Source: Brevundimonas viscosa
GTDB taxonomy: Bacteria > Pseudomonadota > Alphaproteobacteria > Caulobacterales > Caulobacteraceae
DNA: 64,000 nucleotides
Assembly: GCF_900116065.1 (NCBI RefSeq)
Contig: NZ_FOZV01000002.1
Coordinates: 186,001-250,000, forward strand
Direction of reading: 5' to 3'
In this document: positions 28,023 to 35,915 of the stretch, in pieces
Numbering within the stretch: the stretch's first letter is position 1
Layout: every line of letters begins with the position of its first letter
Notes under the pieces: generated by a model
The model's database searches: none
The model's input: the letters and a program-made list of their open reading frames with translations, nothing else
Told to the model about the DNA's origin: nothing
Program-made: the position numbers and the translations under genes

Positions 28023-28048
28023 GCCCCAGCATGCTGACCGCTCGCTAC

Positions 28049-28073
28049 TTCCGCAATGGGTCGAAAGCGGAGT
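28049..28073. repeat. REP-like unit, copy 3
   Basis: ACTTCCGCAATGGGTCG with AAAGCGGA following forms an imperfect palindrome. It is similar to the units at 27726 and 26185 and marks the right edge of the lower-GC insert, about 100 bp before thiS. Confidence 0.5.
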
Positions 28074-28170
28074 CTACCTTCCGCGCCGAATGTGCGCGTC
28101 CCGACAAATGGGCTATGAGGCCGTCAGTCGCTCCCGGCGTCTCTGTCTGAATTACATCATTGGGGCTATC

Positions 28171-28371
28171 TTGCTGCGCATCCAGGTCAACGGCGAAACT
28201 CTGGAAACGTCCGCCGCCACCGTGCTGGCGCTGGTCGAGGAGCTGGGGCTGGACGTGCGCAAGGTGGCGGTGGAGCGCAATCTGGAGATCGTGCCGAAGT
28301 CGCTGCATGCCGCGACGGAGATCGCGGAGGGGGACCGAATCGAGGTGGTCCAGTTCGTCGGCGGCGGCTGA
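28171..28371 (+). CDS. thiS: Sulfur carrier protein ThiS
   Basis: A 66-residue ubiquitin-like protein that carries thiocarboxylate sulfur for the thiazole ring of thiamine. [20 protein letters not shown] opens the beta-grasp fold, and the tail ends in the required GG (VVQFVGGG). The only sensible start is TTG 28171; a longer reading from 28003 crosses low-GC insert DNA and a REP unit. Its partner thiG is 4 kb downstream rather than adjacent. The insert ends about 100 bp upstream, so its original promoter may have been displaced. Confidence 0.88.
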   Translation: MLRIQVNGETLETSAATVLALVEELGLDVRKVAVERNLEIVPKSLHAATEIAEGDRIEVVQFVGGG

Positions 28372-28382
28372 CCCGGGGCGCC

Positions 28383-28411
28383 GGGAACCTCGCGGCGCGG
28401 GCGACATCGAA
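28383..28411 (+). promoter_or_regulatory. ECF-type promoter of folE
   Basis: GGGAACC (28383-28389), 16 bp, ATCGAA (28406-28411); 31 bp to the folE ATG. This shape recurs before the sigma-factor gene and the DUF4142 gene with the same 16-bp spacing. GGAAC is the common -35 core of ECF sigma factors. Confidence 0.6.
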
Positions 28412-28442
28412 TGGGGACGAACCCCCACACGAGGATGTCCCC

Positions 28443-29087
28443 ATGGCCGCCGCTTCCGTCTCCGCCCTCGCCTTCGAGCCAGCCTCGCACGCCGCATGCG
28501 ACGCGACAGCGCAGCTTCCATGGCGGCGGCCGACGCGCGCCGAGGCCGAGGCGGCGGTCCGCACGCTGATCGGCTGGGCCGGGGACGACCCGCGGCGGGA
28601 GGGGCTGCTCGACACGCCGGCGCGGGTGGCGCGGGCCTATGAGGAATGGTTCGCCGGCTATGCGCAGGAGCCGGCGGAGATCCTCGAGCGGACGTTCGGC
28701 GAGGTCGCCGGCTACGACGAACTGGTGCTGCTGCGCGACATCCCGATCGAGTCGGTTTGCGAGCACCACATGGCCGTGATCCGCGGCGTGGCGCACGTGG
28801 CCTACCTGCCGTCGGAGCGGGTGGTCGGCATTTCCAAGCTGGCCCGCCTGGTCGACGCTTTCGCGCGGCGACTGCAAATCCAGGAGCGGCTGACCGCCGA
28901 GGTCGCGGAGGCGCTGGAGCAAACCCTTAGGCCTCGCGGCGTGGCTGTGGTGATCGAGGCCGCCCACGAATGCATGGCGTCGCGCGGGGTGCGCAAGCAC
29001 GGGGCCTCGCTGGTCACCCGGCGCTTTACCGGCGTGTTCGAGGAGCCGGAGCGGCGACGGGAGGTGCTGGCGGCGCTGGCTGGATGA
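28443..29087 (+). CDS. folE: GTP cyclohydrolase I
   Basis: A 214-residue enzyme converting GTP to dihydroneopterin triphosphate, the first step of tetrahydrofolate synthesis. Zinc ligands are seen in [10 protein letters not shown] (Cys, His) and ECMASRGV (Cys), with [17 protein letters not shown] and [12 protein letters not shown] around them. The first 25-30 residues are a variable leader. It carries its own ECF-type promoter and is 57 bp upstream of the sigma gene's start codon, which suggests stress-linked control in addition to read-through from thiS. Confidence 0.95.
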   Translation: MAAASVSALAFEPASHAACDATAQLPWRRPTRAEAEAAVRTLIGWAGDDPRREGLLDTPARVARAYEEWFAGYAQEPAEILERTFGEVAGYDELVLLRDIPIESVCEHHMAVIRGVAHVAYLPSERVVGISKLARLVDAFARRLQIQERLTAEVAEALEQTLRPRGVAVVIEAAHECMASRGVRKHGASLVTRRFTGVFEEPERRREVLAALAG

Positions 29088-29089
29088 AC

Positions 29090-29119
29090 GGGAACCTTGT
29101 CGAACCGCCGGCATCCAAC
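29090..29119 (+). promoter_or_regulatory. ECF-type promoter of the sigma-factor gene (autoregulatory candidate)
   Basis: GGGAACC (29090-29096), 16 bp, ATCCAAC (29113-29119); 25 bp before ATG 29145. It matches the DUF4142 promoter in both boxes and in spacing. ECF genes commonly drive themselves. Confidence 0.65.
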
Positions 29120-29144
29120 TGATGATGCACTACGAGGTACAGGC

Positions 29145-29852
29145 ATGGCCGGGCTGAAACGACAGGCGCTGGACGCCATGGACGAGGCGGGGCTGGTCCG
29201 GCTGGCGCAGGCCGGCGACGGCGAAGCCTTCTGCGTCATCATGCAGCGCGGCAATCAGCGCCTCTTCCGGGTGGCGCGCGGCGTCGTCCGCGACGACGCC
29301 GAGGCGGAAGACGTGCTGCAGGAAGCGTGGGTGCGGGCCTTCGCAGCCATCGGCGGCTTCCGGGCCGAAGCGGGAAACATGACCTGGCTGACCCGTATTG
29401 TGCTCAACGAGGCGCGGGGGCGCCTGCGGCGACGGCGGCCGACCGTAGAGCTGGAGGCGGTCGAGGCGGCCCAGATGGAAGCCGGCCAGGTGGTCCGCTT
29501 CCCCGGGGCGTTCGGGAGCGCCAGCCCCGAGGCGGACGCCGCGCGGGCCCAGATGCGCGGCATCATCGAGCATGCCGTCGACGACCTGCCCGAACCGTTC
29601 CGGATGGTCTTCATCCTGCGCGATATCGAGGAGTGCAGCATCGAGGAGACGGCCGCCACCCTGGGCGTCAGGCCGGAGACGGTGAAGACCCGCCTGCATC
29701 GGGCGCGCCGGCTGTTGCGCGAGGCGCTGGACGCGCGCCTCGCTTCGGCCATGGCCGACGCCTTCCCCTTCCTCGGCCCGCGCTGCGAGCGGATTACGGC
29801 GGCCGTGCTGGCCCGGCTGGCGGCGGCGGGACGGATCGCGACCGGCTCCTAG
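29145..29852 (+). CDS. ECF-type RNA polymerase sigma factor
   Basis: A 235-residue sigma-70-family factor. Region 2 (about 15-85) has GDGEAFCVIMQRGNQRLFRV, DDAEAEDVLQEAWVRAF and MTWLTRIVLNEARG. Region 4 (about 140-195) has LPEPFRMVFILRDIEECSIE, then ETAATLGVRPETVKTRLHRA, the -35-binding helix-turn-helix. An extension of about 35 residues follows (FPFLGPRCERITAAVLARL). ATG 29145 is chosen because 29097 would place the start inside the promoter. No anti-sigma gene is adjacent. Confidence 0.93.
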   Translation: MAGLKRQALDAMDEAGLVRLAQAGDGEAFCVIMQRGNQRLFRVARGVVRDDAEAEDVLQEAWVRAFAAIGGFRAEAGNMTWLTRIVLNEARGRLRRRRPTVELEAVEAAQMEAGQVVRFPGAFGSASPEADAARAQMRGIIEHAVDDLPEPFRMVFILRDIEECSIEETAATLGVRPETVKTRLHRARRLLREALDARLASAMADAFPFLGPRCERITAAVLARLAAAGRIATGS

Positions 29853-31402
29853 GCCGGCGGCAGGGGCCGGCAGGTGGGAGCTTCCTCGTTGGGCAGGCCG
29901 TAGCCGCCGAAGCGCATGTCCTCGGGATCGGCCGGAGCGTAGCCGGGCAGGTCGCCGTCGCCGACCTCCTGACGCAGCTTCTCCAGCCGCTCCTTCAGTC
30001 GGGCCTCCTCGGCGGCGTATCCGGGACGGCCGGCGAGGTTGGTCTGCTCGTTCGGGTCGGACTGCAGATCGTACAGCTCCCACTCGTCCGCCAGCTCCCA
30101 GTGGATCAGCTTCCAGCGGCGGTCGCGCACCCCGCGGTGGGGGCGGACGCAGTGGGCGGCGGGGAATTCGAAGTACTGGTACAGGAAGTCCTGGCGCCAG
30201 TCGGCCGGGACCTGGCCGGCGACGACGTCCTTCCAGCTGCGGCCGTGCATGTGCGGGTCGCGGTCCAGACCGGCGTAGTCGAGGAAGGTCGGGGCCACGT
30301 CGACGTTGAGCACCATCTGGTCGGTGTTGACCTGGCCCGACGCGATCGAGGCGGGGTGGCGGACGAGGAAGGGCACCTTGATCGACTGTTCGTACATCAG
30401 CCGCTTGTCGAACATGCCATGGTCGCCGAGGAACATGCCGTTGTCCGTGGTGTAGACCACCACGGTGTTCTCGCTCAGGCCCTCGGCGTCGAGCAGGTCG
30501 AGCATCCTGCCGACGTTCTCGTCGACGCCCAGCAGGACGCGATAATAGTCCTTGATGAAGTGCTGGTAGTTGAGCCGGGCCCGCTCCTCGACCGGCATGT
30601 CGGCGCGGACGCCCCGGCTCCGGTAGTCGGGCATGTCGGCGATCAGCAGGTCGGCGGCGCGAATGGCGCGGGGGCGGTCGGCGATGTCCTCCATGAAGGT
30701 GGGCGGCGGGGGGATGTCGACGTCGGCGAAGGCGGTCCTGAAGCGCTCGGCCGGCTCCCAGCCGCGGTGCGGGGCCTTGAACTGGAACAGCAGGGCGAAG
30801 GGACGGTCGCGGGGGCGGTCGCGGACGAACGACATGGCGGTCTCGCCGATGACGTCGTCGGTGTGGCCGCGGCCGCGGGTGCGGACGCCGTTGACGTCCA
30901 TCGGCGGGTCGAAATACTGGCCCTGGCCGGGAAGGACCGCCGAATAGTCATAGCCCCGCGGCGGGGTGTTGACATGCCACTTGCCGACCACGCCGGTGTG
31001 ATAGCCGGCCTTGCGCAGCATCACCGGCCAGGTGGCGTCGTGGTTGAGCAGCGGCTCGTTGTTGAAGTTCGATTCGGCGCCGTTGGTGACCATGCCGTGG
31101 GCGTGGGAGTAGAGGCCGGTCAGGTAGGTGGCGCGACTGGGCAGGCACAGGGAGTTGGTGACGAAGGCGTTCTCGAAGCGGACGCCGTCGGCGCCCAGCC
31201 GGTCGAGGTTCGGCGTCCGGAGAATGCGGTTGCCGTAGGCGGACATGGCCGACTGGGCGTGGTCGTCGGTCATGATGAAGATGATGTTGGGGCGGTCACG
31301 TCCGGCGCCGCGGGCCGCGGGGGCCGTGGCGCAGCCGGCGGCGGCGAGGGCCGCCATGCCGGTCATGCCCTGAAGCAGGCGGCGGCGGTGGGGCGTGGTC
31401 AT
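29849..31402 (-). CDS. Exported type I sulfatase
   Basis: A 517-residue sulfatase with a Tat signal (HRRRLLQGMTGMAALAAAGC) that may also be lipidated at the Cys. The N-terminal metal site IIFIMTDDHAQ and the formylglycine signature CLPSRATYLTG (C-x-P-S-R, Cys type) are intact, so a formylglycine-generating enzyme must exist elsewhere. KWHVNTPP and TTDNGMFLGDHGMFDKR contribute later metal and sulfate ligands. The substrate is unknown; glycan sulfate esters are typical. ATG 31402 is chosen for the Tat signal. It overlaps the sigma gene's 3' end by 4 bp and is divergent from the DUF4142 gene. Confidence 0.88.
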   Translation of the reverse strand: MTTPHRRRLLQGMTGMAALAAAGCATAPAARGAGRDRPNIIFIMTDDHAQSAMSAYGNRILRTPNLDRLGADGVRFENAFVTNSLCLPSRATYLTGLYSHAHGMVTNGAESNFNNEPLLNHDATWPVMLRKAGYHTGVVGKWHVNTPPRGYDYSAVLPGQGQYFDPPMDVNGVRTRGRGHTDDVIGETAMSFVRDRPRDRPFALLFQFKAPHRGWEPAERFRTAFADVDIPPPPTFMEDIADRPRAIRAADLLIADMPDYRSRGVRADMPVEERARLNYQHFIKDYYRVLLGVDENVGRMLDLLDAEGLSENTVVVYTTDNGMFLGDHGMFDKRLMYEQSIKVPFLVRHPASIASGQVNTDQMVLNVDVAPTFLDYAGLDRDPHMHGRSWKDVVAGQVPADWRQDFLYQYFEFPAAHCVRPHRGVRDRRWKLIHWELADEWELYDLQSDPNEQTNLAGRPGYAAEEARLKERLEKLRQEVGDGDLPGYAPADPEDMRFGGYGLPNEEAPTCRPLPPA

Positions 31403-31497
31403 GGACGTTTCCTCCCGGCGGCCGGCGCCGCTCTCTTCCGGTCCAGCATGCAGGAGATGTAACCGCTTACAAGCGCTGCAATGAAATGTCAGCGGCC

Positions 31498-31526
31498 GGG
31501 AACCCCGGCGGCGGTCGGACATCCAA
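31498..31526 (+). promoter_or_regulatory. ECF-type promoter of the DUF4142-cupredoxin unit
   Basis: GGGAACC (31498-31504), 16 bp, ATCCAA (31521-31526); 46 bp before ATG 31573. Both boxes and the spacing match those before the sigma gene, and nearly match those before folE. Confidence 0.65.
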
Positions 31527-31572
31527 GGGACAGGCGGGTGCATCTCCAGCCGCCGTTTCGAAGGAATCTCCG

Positions 31573-32082
31573 ATGTTCAGAATTATCGTTCTCGCCGGCG
31601 CGCTGGCCATGGGCCCGGCCGCGGCCGCCCAGGAGGCGCCGGTCACCGACGCCCAGATCGCCCACATCGCCTACACCGCCGGGCAGCTGGACGTGGAAGC
31701 CGGCCGGCAGGCATTGGCGAAGACGACCGATCCGGAGGTGCGCGCCTTCGCCGAGACCATGGTGCGCGACCATGCGGCGGTGAACGAACAGGCGCTGGCG
31801 CTGGTCGGGCGCCTGAACGTGACGCCTGAGGCCAATCCGGTGAGCGCGGCGCTGACCGAGCAGGCGGCGGCGACCCACGCCCGCCTCGCCGGCCTCGAGG
31901 GGGAAGCGTTCGACCGCGCCTACGTCCAGAACGAGGTGGCCTTCCACCGGACCGTGAACGAGGCGCTCAGCGGGACCCTGATCCCGTCGGCGCAGAACGC
32001 CGAGCTGAAGGCGCTGCTGGAGACAGGTCTGGAGCTCTTCCGGGCGCACCAGGCCCACGCCGAGCAACTGGGCGCGCAATGA
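31573..32082 (+). CDS. DUF4142 periplasmic protein
   Basis: A 169-residue protein with a signal peptide (MFRIIVLAGALAMGPAAAAQ) and a helical ferritin-like DUF4142 domain containing AQIAHIAYTAGQLDVEAGRQ, EVRAFAETMVRDHAAVNEQA and HRTVNEALSGTLIPSAQNAE. The family is often found with stress sigma factors in proteobacteria; its biochemical role is unknown. The stop overlaps the cupredoxin start (ATGA), so they form one unit. Confidence 0.88.
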   Translation: MFRIIVLAGALAMGPAAAAQEAPVTDAQIAHIAYTAGQLDVEAGRQALAKTTDPEVRAFAETMVRDHAAVNEQALALVGRLNVTPEANPVSAALTEQAAATHARLAGLEGEAFDRAYVQNEVAFHRTVNEALSGTLIPSAQNAELKALLETGLELFRAHQAHAEQLGAQ

Positions 32083-32414
32083 GGCCGGGGCTGTCCCGTC
32101 GGAGTGTGCTGGCCGGGGCGGCGGCCCTGGCCGTCGCCCCGGCGCCGCCGGCCGCCACGCCGGCGCGGACCCACACCATCGTGATGGAGCGGATGCGCTT
32201 CGGGCCCTCGCCGGAGGGACTGCGGATCGGAGACACCATCGTCTGGGTCAACCGTGATCCGGTCCGCCACACGGCCACGGCGCGGGACGGCGCGTTCGAC
32301 GTCGACCTCGCGCCGCGGGCCAGCGGTCGCACGGTGATACGCAAGGCGGGGACGATCCCCTACATCTGCCGGCTGCATCCGGCGATGACCGGGCGACTGG
32401 TCGTCGCACCCTGA
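32079..32414 (+). CDS. Small periplasmic cupredoxin
   Basis: A 111-residue blue-copper protein with a Tat-like signal (SRRSVLAGAAALAVAPAPPA). The copper ligands expected for a type 1 site are seen: His in PVRHTATA, then Cys, His and Met in CRLHPAM at the C-terminus. The body (GDTIVWVNRDPVRHTA) is the plastocyanin-like strand set. Electron transfer or copper handling in the periplasm is inferred. Coupled to the DUF4142 gene and under the same candidate ECF promoter. Confidence 0.9.
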   Translation: MRPGLSRRSVLAGAAALAVAPAPPAATPARTHTIVMERMRFGPSPEGLRIGDTIVWVNRDPVRHTATARDGAFDVDLAPRASGRTVIRKAGTIPYICRLHPAMTGRLVVAP

Positions 32415-32456
32415 TCCGCCTTCACCGGGCGGGAGAGAAGGTCTATCCAGCGGCCC

Positions 32457-33236
32457 ATGAGCACGCCCCCCGACTCGTGGACCGTCGCCGGACGGACCTT
32501 CTCCAGCCGGCTGATCGTCGGCACCGGCAAGTACGCCGACTACCAGCAGAATGCCGACGCGGCGGAGGCCGCGGGGGCCGAGATCGTCACCGTGGCCCTG
32601 CGGCGGGTGAACCTGTCCGACCCGTCGCAGCCGATGCTGGTGGATTACGTGAAGCCGGACCGCTTCACCTTCCTGCCCAACACCGCCGGCTGCTTCACCG
32701 GCGAGGACGCGGTGCGGACCCTGCGGCTGGCGCGCGAGGCCGGCGGCTGGGACCTGGTCAAGCTGGAGGTGCTGTCGGACACGGCGCACCTGTATCCGGA
32801 CATGGTCGAGACCCTGCGGGCGCTGGACCTGCTGGTGAAGGACGGCTTCGACGTCATGGTCTACTGCACCGACGACGTGGTCATGGCGAAGCGGCTGGAG
32901 GAGGCGGGGGCGGCGGCGATCATGCCGGCGGCGGCGCCGATCGGCTCGGGCCTGGGCATCCAGAACCGGGTCAACATCCGGCTGATCGTCGAACAGGCGA
33001 AAGTGCCCGTGCTGGTCGACGCCGGGGTGGGCACGCCGTCGGACGCCACCCTGGCCATGGAGCTGGGCTGCGACGCGGTGTTGATGAACACGGCCATCGC
33101 CGGGGCCAAGGACCCGATCCGCATGGCGCGGGCGATGAAGCACGCGGTCATCGCCGGGCGGGAGGGCTATCTGGCCGGGCGGATGCCGAAGCGGATGTAC
33201 GCCAGCCCCAGCTCGCCGATGGCTGGGCTGATCTGA
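32457..33236 (+). CDS. thiG: Thiazole synthase ThiG
   Basis: A 259-residue TIM-barrel enzyme that builds the thiamine thiazole from deoxyxylulose phosphate, dehydroglycine and ThiS thiocarboxylate. The Schiff-base Lys is in [52 protein letters not shown] and [11 protein letters not shown] are diagnostic. It lies 42 bp after the cupredoxin stop, 4 kb from thiS; the usual thiS-thiG pair is split. Confidence 0.96.
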   Translation: MSTPPDSWTVAGRTFSSRLIVGTGKYADYQQNADAAEAAGAEIVTVALRRVNLSDPSQPMLVDYVKPDRFTFLPNTAGCFTGEDAVRTLRLAREAGGWDLVKLEVLSDTAHLYPDMVETLRALDLLVKDGFDVMVYCTDDVVMAKRLEEAGAAAIMPAAAPIGSGLGIQNRVNIRLIVEQAKVPVLVDAGVGTPSDATLAMELGCDAVLMNTAIAGAKDPIRMARAMKHAVIAGREGYLAGRMPKRMYASPSSPMAGLI

Positions 33237-33249
33237 TAGCCGCCGGCGG

Positions 33250-33295
33250 AAAAGTGCACTCCGTAAAAAATTGAGTGCACATCGTGCACTTTTCG
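33250..33295. promoter_or_regulatory. Triple GTGCAC element with alternative hairpins
   Basis: Three GTGCAC copies lie at 33255, 33276 and 33285. Copies 1 and 2 pair (GTGCACTC / GAGTGCAC, loop about 11 nt). Copies 2 and 3 pair (AGTGCAC-ATC-GTGCACT) and are followed by TTT, which looks like an intrinsic terminator for thiG. The outer arms GAAAAGTGCAC / GTGCACTTTTC also pair. Either an attenuator-like switch, a terminator, or operator repeats. Confidence 0.5.
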
Positions 33296-33469
33296 CGATC
33301 TGACCCGGCCGAAGCGGCGCGCCTGCGCGGCGCGGCGGGAGCAGGTTGTCAAAGACCGGGGGCAGGAAAGCACGGCGATGCGTCGGAAACGGACGTAGGG
33401 CGCGTGAGGGTGCTCTGCTCCGGGCGCCCGCGCCGCCCCCCTCCTGATCGTCGCTACGCGCCGATCGGT

Positions 33470-33566
33470 CCTCCCCATTCGCCTGCGCTCATGGGGAGGT
33501 GAGCCGTGCGTCACCTCCCCACGTAGTGGGGAGGGGGACCGCCGGAACGGCGGTGGAGGGGGCGGC
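33470..33566. repeat. Palindromic GC-rich dispersed repeat (CTCCCC...GGGGAGG type), copy 1
   Basis: CCTCCCCAT...ATGGGGAGG and CACCTCCCCACGTAGTGGGG are nested hairpins, followed by GGGGGACCGC-CGGAACGG-CGGTGGAGGGGG. The same building blocks (GGGGGACCGC and GCGGTGGAGGGGGC) recur at 36729-36868. Confidence 0.65.
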
Positions 33567-33653
33567 GCCGGCGGTCGATGCGGAAAGCCCCCGCCCGCTT
33601 GGCGGAATCCGCCGTCGGGGCTAGGACAGCGGCTCCTTCCCGAGAGACCTGCC

Positions 33654-35213
33654 ATGCACGACATCCGCGCCATCCGTGACAATCCCGACGCCTTCGTCGC
33701 GGGGTGGTCGTCGCGCGGGGTGGAGGACGCGCGGGCGATCGTCGACGAGCTGCTGGAGCTGGATCGCGAGCTGCGCGCGGCGCAGACGGCGGGGCAGGAC
33801 GGGCTGGCGAAGCGCAATGCGGCGTCCAAGGCCATCGGCGCGGCCATGGCGAAGAAGGACATGGCCGAGGCCGAGCGGCTGAAAGCCGAGGTCGAGAGCC
33901 TGAAGAGCGAAATCGCCGCCGCCGAGGAGACGGAGCGGGAGGTCGGCGGCAGGCTGCGCGACCTGCTGGCGGCGCAGAAGAACCTGGCGGCGGACGACGT
34001 GCCGGACGGCGCGGACGAGGACGCCAATGTCGAGGTGAGCCGCTGGGGGACGCCCCGCGAAGGCGGGCCGGCCAAGGATCACGCCGATCTCGGCGAGGCG
34101 CTGGGCCTGCTGGACTTCGAGGCCGCGGCGCGCATGTCGGGCGCGCGCTTCGCGGTGCTGAAGGGCGGGCTGGCGCGGCTGGAGCGGGCGATCGGCCAGT
34201 TCATGCTGGACGTGCAGACCGGCGAGCACGGCTATCTGGAGGTCAATCCGCCGTATCTGGTGCGCGACGAGGCGATGTTCGGGACCGGGCAGTTGCCGAA
34301 GTTCGAGGAGGATCTGTTCAAGACTGAGGCGTTCGACTGGGATCGTCTCCAAGCAGAGACTCATGCGAGCGCTGATCTCGCCTTTAAGGAAGACGAGCAA
34401 CGCCTCAATGAGCTTGTGAAGGACCTGCAGGGTAGTCTCGATCCTGACGTTTTCGAACACGCATGGAAAGCTGCTCGGGCTGAGATGACTCAGCAAGCCA
34501 AAGACCGGCACCTTCCGAAGATCATGCAACGTGTCCAGTCGGGGGAGTTCTCTGAACGCTACTACCTCATCCCCACCGCCGAAGTCTCCCTGACCAACCT
34601 CGTCCGTGAACAAATCCTGCTGGAGAGCGAGCTGGCCGAGCCGATCCGCTATACCGCCCTGACGCCCTGCTTCCGGGCCGAGGCGGGGTCGGCCGGGCGA
34701 GATACGCGGGGGCTGATCCGGCAGCACCAGTTCCACAAGGTCGAGCTGGTCTCGATCGCGCGGCCGGAGGATTCCGAGGCCGAGCACGAACGCATGGTCG
34801 GCTGCGCCGAGGCCATCCTGCGGCGGCTGGAGTTGCCCTATCGCAAGGTGCTGCTGTGCAAGGGCGACATGGGCTTCTCGGCGAAGAAGACCTACGACCT
34901 TGAGGTCTGGCTGCCGTCGCAGGGGACCTATCGCGAGATCAGCTCCTGCTCGAACTGCGGCGACTTCCAGGCCCGCCGGATGAACGCGAAGTTCAAGCGC
35001 GACCAAGGTCGTCCCTATGGAAGCGGCACCTACGGTTCCGGCACCTACGGGGCGAAGACCGAGTTCGTGCACACCCTGAACGGCTCGGGGCTGGCGGTCG
35101 GTCGCACGCTTGTCGCGATCCTGGAGAACTATCAGCAGGACGATGGATCGATCCGCGTGCCTGCGGCGCTGATCCCCTACATGGGCGGCGTCGAGCGGAT
35201 CGTCGCCGACTGA
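33654..35213 (+). CDS. serS: Seryl-tRNA synthetase with an internal insertion
   Basis: A 519-residue class II synthetase, about 90 longer than usual. The N-terminal coiled-coil tRNA-binding arm (about 30-110) and core are normal: [14 protein letters not shown], the serine-binding TAE (308-310) in [13 protein letters not shown], motif 2 [19 protein letters not shown], and motif 3 [16 protein letters not shown]. Residues about 225-301 are extra, helical and charged, and coded by DNA of about 55% GC against about 70% around it. A second short insert, [12 protein letters not shown], lies at 455-466. The frame is open throughout, so the enzyme is probably functional. Confidence 0.95.
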   Translation: MHDIRAIRDNPDAFVAGWSSRGVEDARAIVDELLELDRELRAAQTAGQDGLAKRNAASKAIGAAMAKKDMAEAERLKAEVESLKSEIAAAEETEREVGGRLRDLLAAQKNLAADDVPDGADEDANVEVSRWGTPREGGPAKDHADLGEALGLLDFEAAARMSGARFAVLKGGLARLERAIGQFMLDVQTGEHGYLEVNPPYLVRDEAMFGTGQLPKFEEDLFKTEAFDWDRLQAETHASADLAFKEDEQRLNELVKDLQGSLDPDVFEHAWKAARAEMTQQAKDRHLPKIMQRVQSGEFSERYYLIPTAEVSLTNLVREQILLESELAEPIRYTALTPCFRAEAGSAGRDTRGLIRQHQFHKVELVSIARPEDSEAEHERMVGCAEAILRRLELPYRKVLLCKGDMGFSAKKTYDLEVWLPSQGTYREISSCSNCGDFQARRMNAKFKRDQGRPYGSGTYGSGTYGAKTEFVHTLNGSGLAVGRTLVAILENYQQDDGSIRVPAALIPYMGGVERIVAD

Positions 35214-35227
35214 GCGGAGGAATACGC

Positions 35228-35620
35228 ATGCGGATGTTGCTGGCTTTGGCGGGGGCCGCGGTCCTCGCGGGATGCGGGACCATGGTCGGGAACGCCGGCC
35301 CGGCGCCGGCGGGCTTCGACGCCTCGGCGAGCCGGTTCGAGGGCTGGGTGCGCGTGACCGGCGAGGAGTTCCAGCTGTTCGCCGAGCAGCGCGACCTGCG
35401 CAATCCGGGGTCGCGAGCTTGCGTGTCGGGGGCGCTGCCGCGGAACCTGCAGCGGGCGTCGGGCGACATCTCGGGCTCCCAGGTGCGCTTCTTCGGCCGG
35501 ACGCTGGCGTGGAGCGCGCGCAACCAGCCGCAGACCCACGACTGGCAGGGCTCGAGCATCACCAACGCCTGCCGCAAGGACGTGGTCATCCTCGCCGACC
35601 GGGTCGAGGTGGTGCGGTAG
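35228..35620 (+). CDS. Small lipoprotein, unknown function
   Basis: A 130-residue predicted lipoprotein with lipobox LAGC (Cys 16) after MRMLLALAGAAVLAGC. The mature domain has about 115 residues and two Cys (RACVSG, TNACRKD) that may form a disulfide. It begins FEGWVRVTGEEFQLFAEQ. GGAGG sits 6 bp before ATG 35228. Same strand as serS, 14 bp after it. No family recognised. Confidence 0.65.
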   Translation: MRMLLALAGAAVLAGCGTMVGNAGPAPAGFDASASRFEGWVRVTGEEFQLFAEQRDLRNPGSRACVSGALPRNLQRASGDISGSQVRFFGRTLAWSARNQPQTHDWQGSSITNACRKDVVILADRVEVVR

Positions 35621-35658
35621 GGTCTGTCCTCAGGTCGGCGCGTGCGGCTGGCGTCGCT

Positions 35659-35833
35659 GGTTCATCACAAAGGACACAAAGGACCACAAAGGGCACGAAG
35701 GGGCCGGTTCCTTCTGCGGCGCCCGCAGGGCGACGCCTTGGGATCGATTGTGCGCCTGCGGCCCACGGGCAGCGGAGACAGCCTCGCTCCCTTCGTGTTC
35801 TTCGCGCCTCCTTCGTGTCCTTTGTGATGAACC
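35659..35833. repeat. 175-bp element with 24-bp inverted ends
   Basis: The left end GGTTCATCACAAAGGACAC (plus AAAGG) and the right end CCTTC plus GTGTCCTTTGTGATGAACC are inverted repeats with one mismatch over 24 bp. The inner part also carries CACGAAGGGG and CCCTTCGTG as a second inverted layer. No open frame of interest. MITE-like or a large dispersed palindrome between a lipoprotein gene and surE. Confidence 0.65.
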
Positions 35834-35915
35834 AGCAGCGCCGGCCCCGTCGCCGCCTCTCGCCGGCTGGATTTTTCGGTCGCGCCTCGCCGGTCTTCGG
35901 ACTAGTCAGACCGCC

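Larger units (their letters stand above)
33237..33653. other. Intergenic region thiG-serS (417 bp)
   Basis: No gene supported. It holds an AT-rich triple GTGCAC element just after thiG, a GC-rich filler, and a palindromic dispersed repeat at 33470-33566. The serS promoter is expected near the right end but I cannot place it. Confidence 0.6.

Noticed and set aside
34326..34556. Intein in SerRS
   Set aside because: Too short (about 75 residues), with no N-terminal Cys/Ser block A and no C-terminal HN plus nucleophile.
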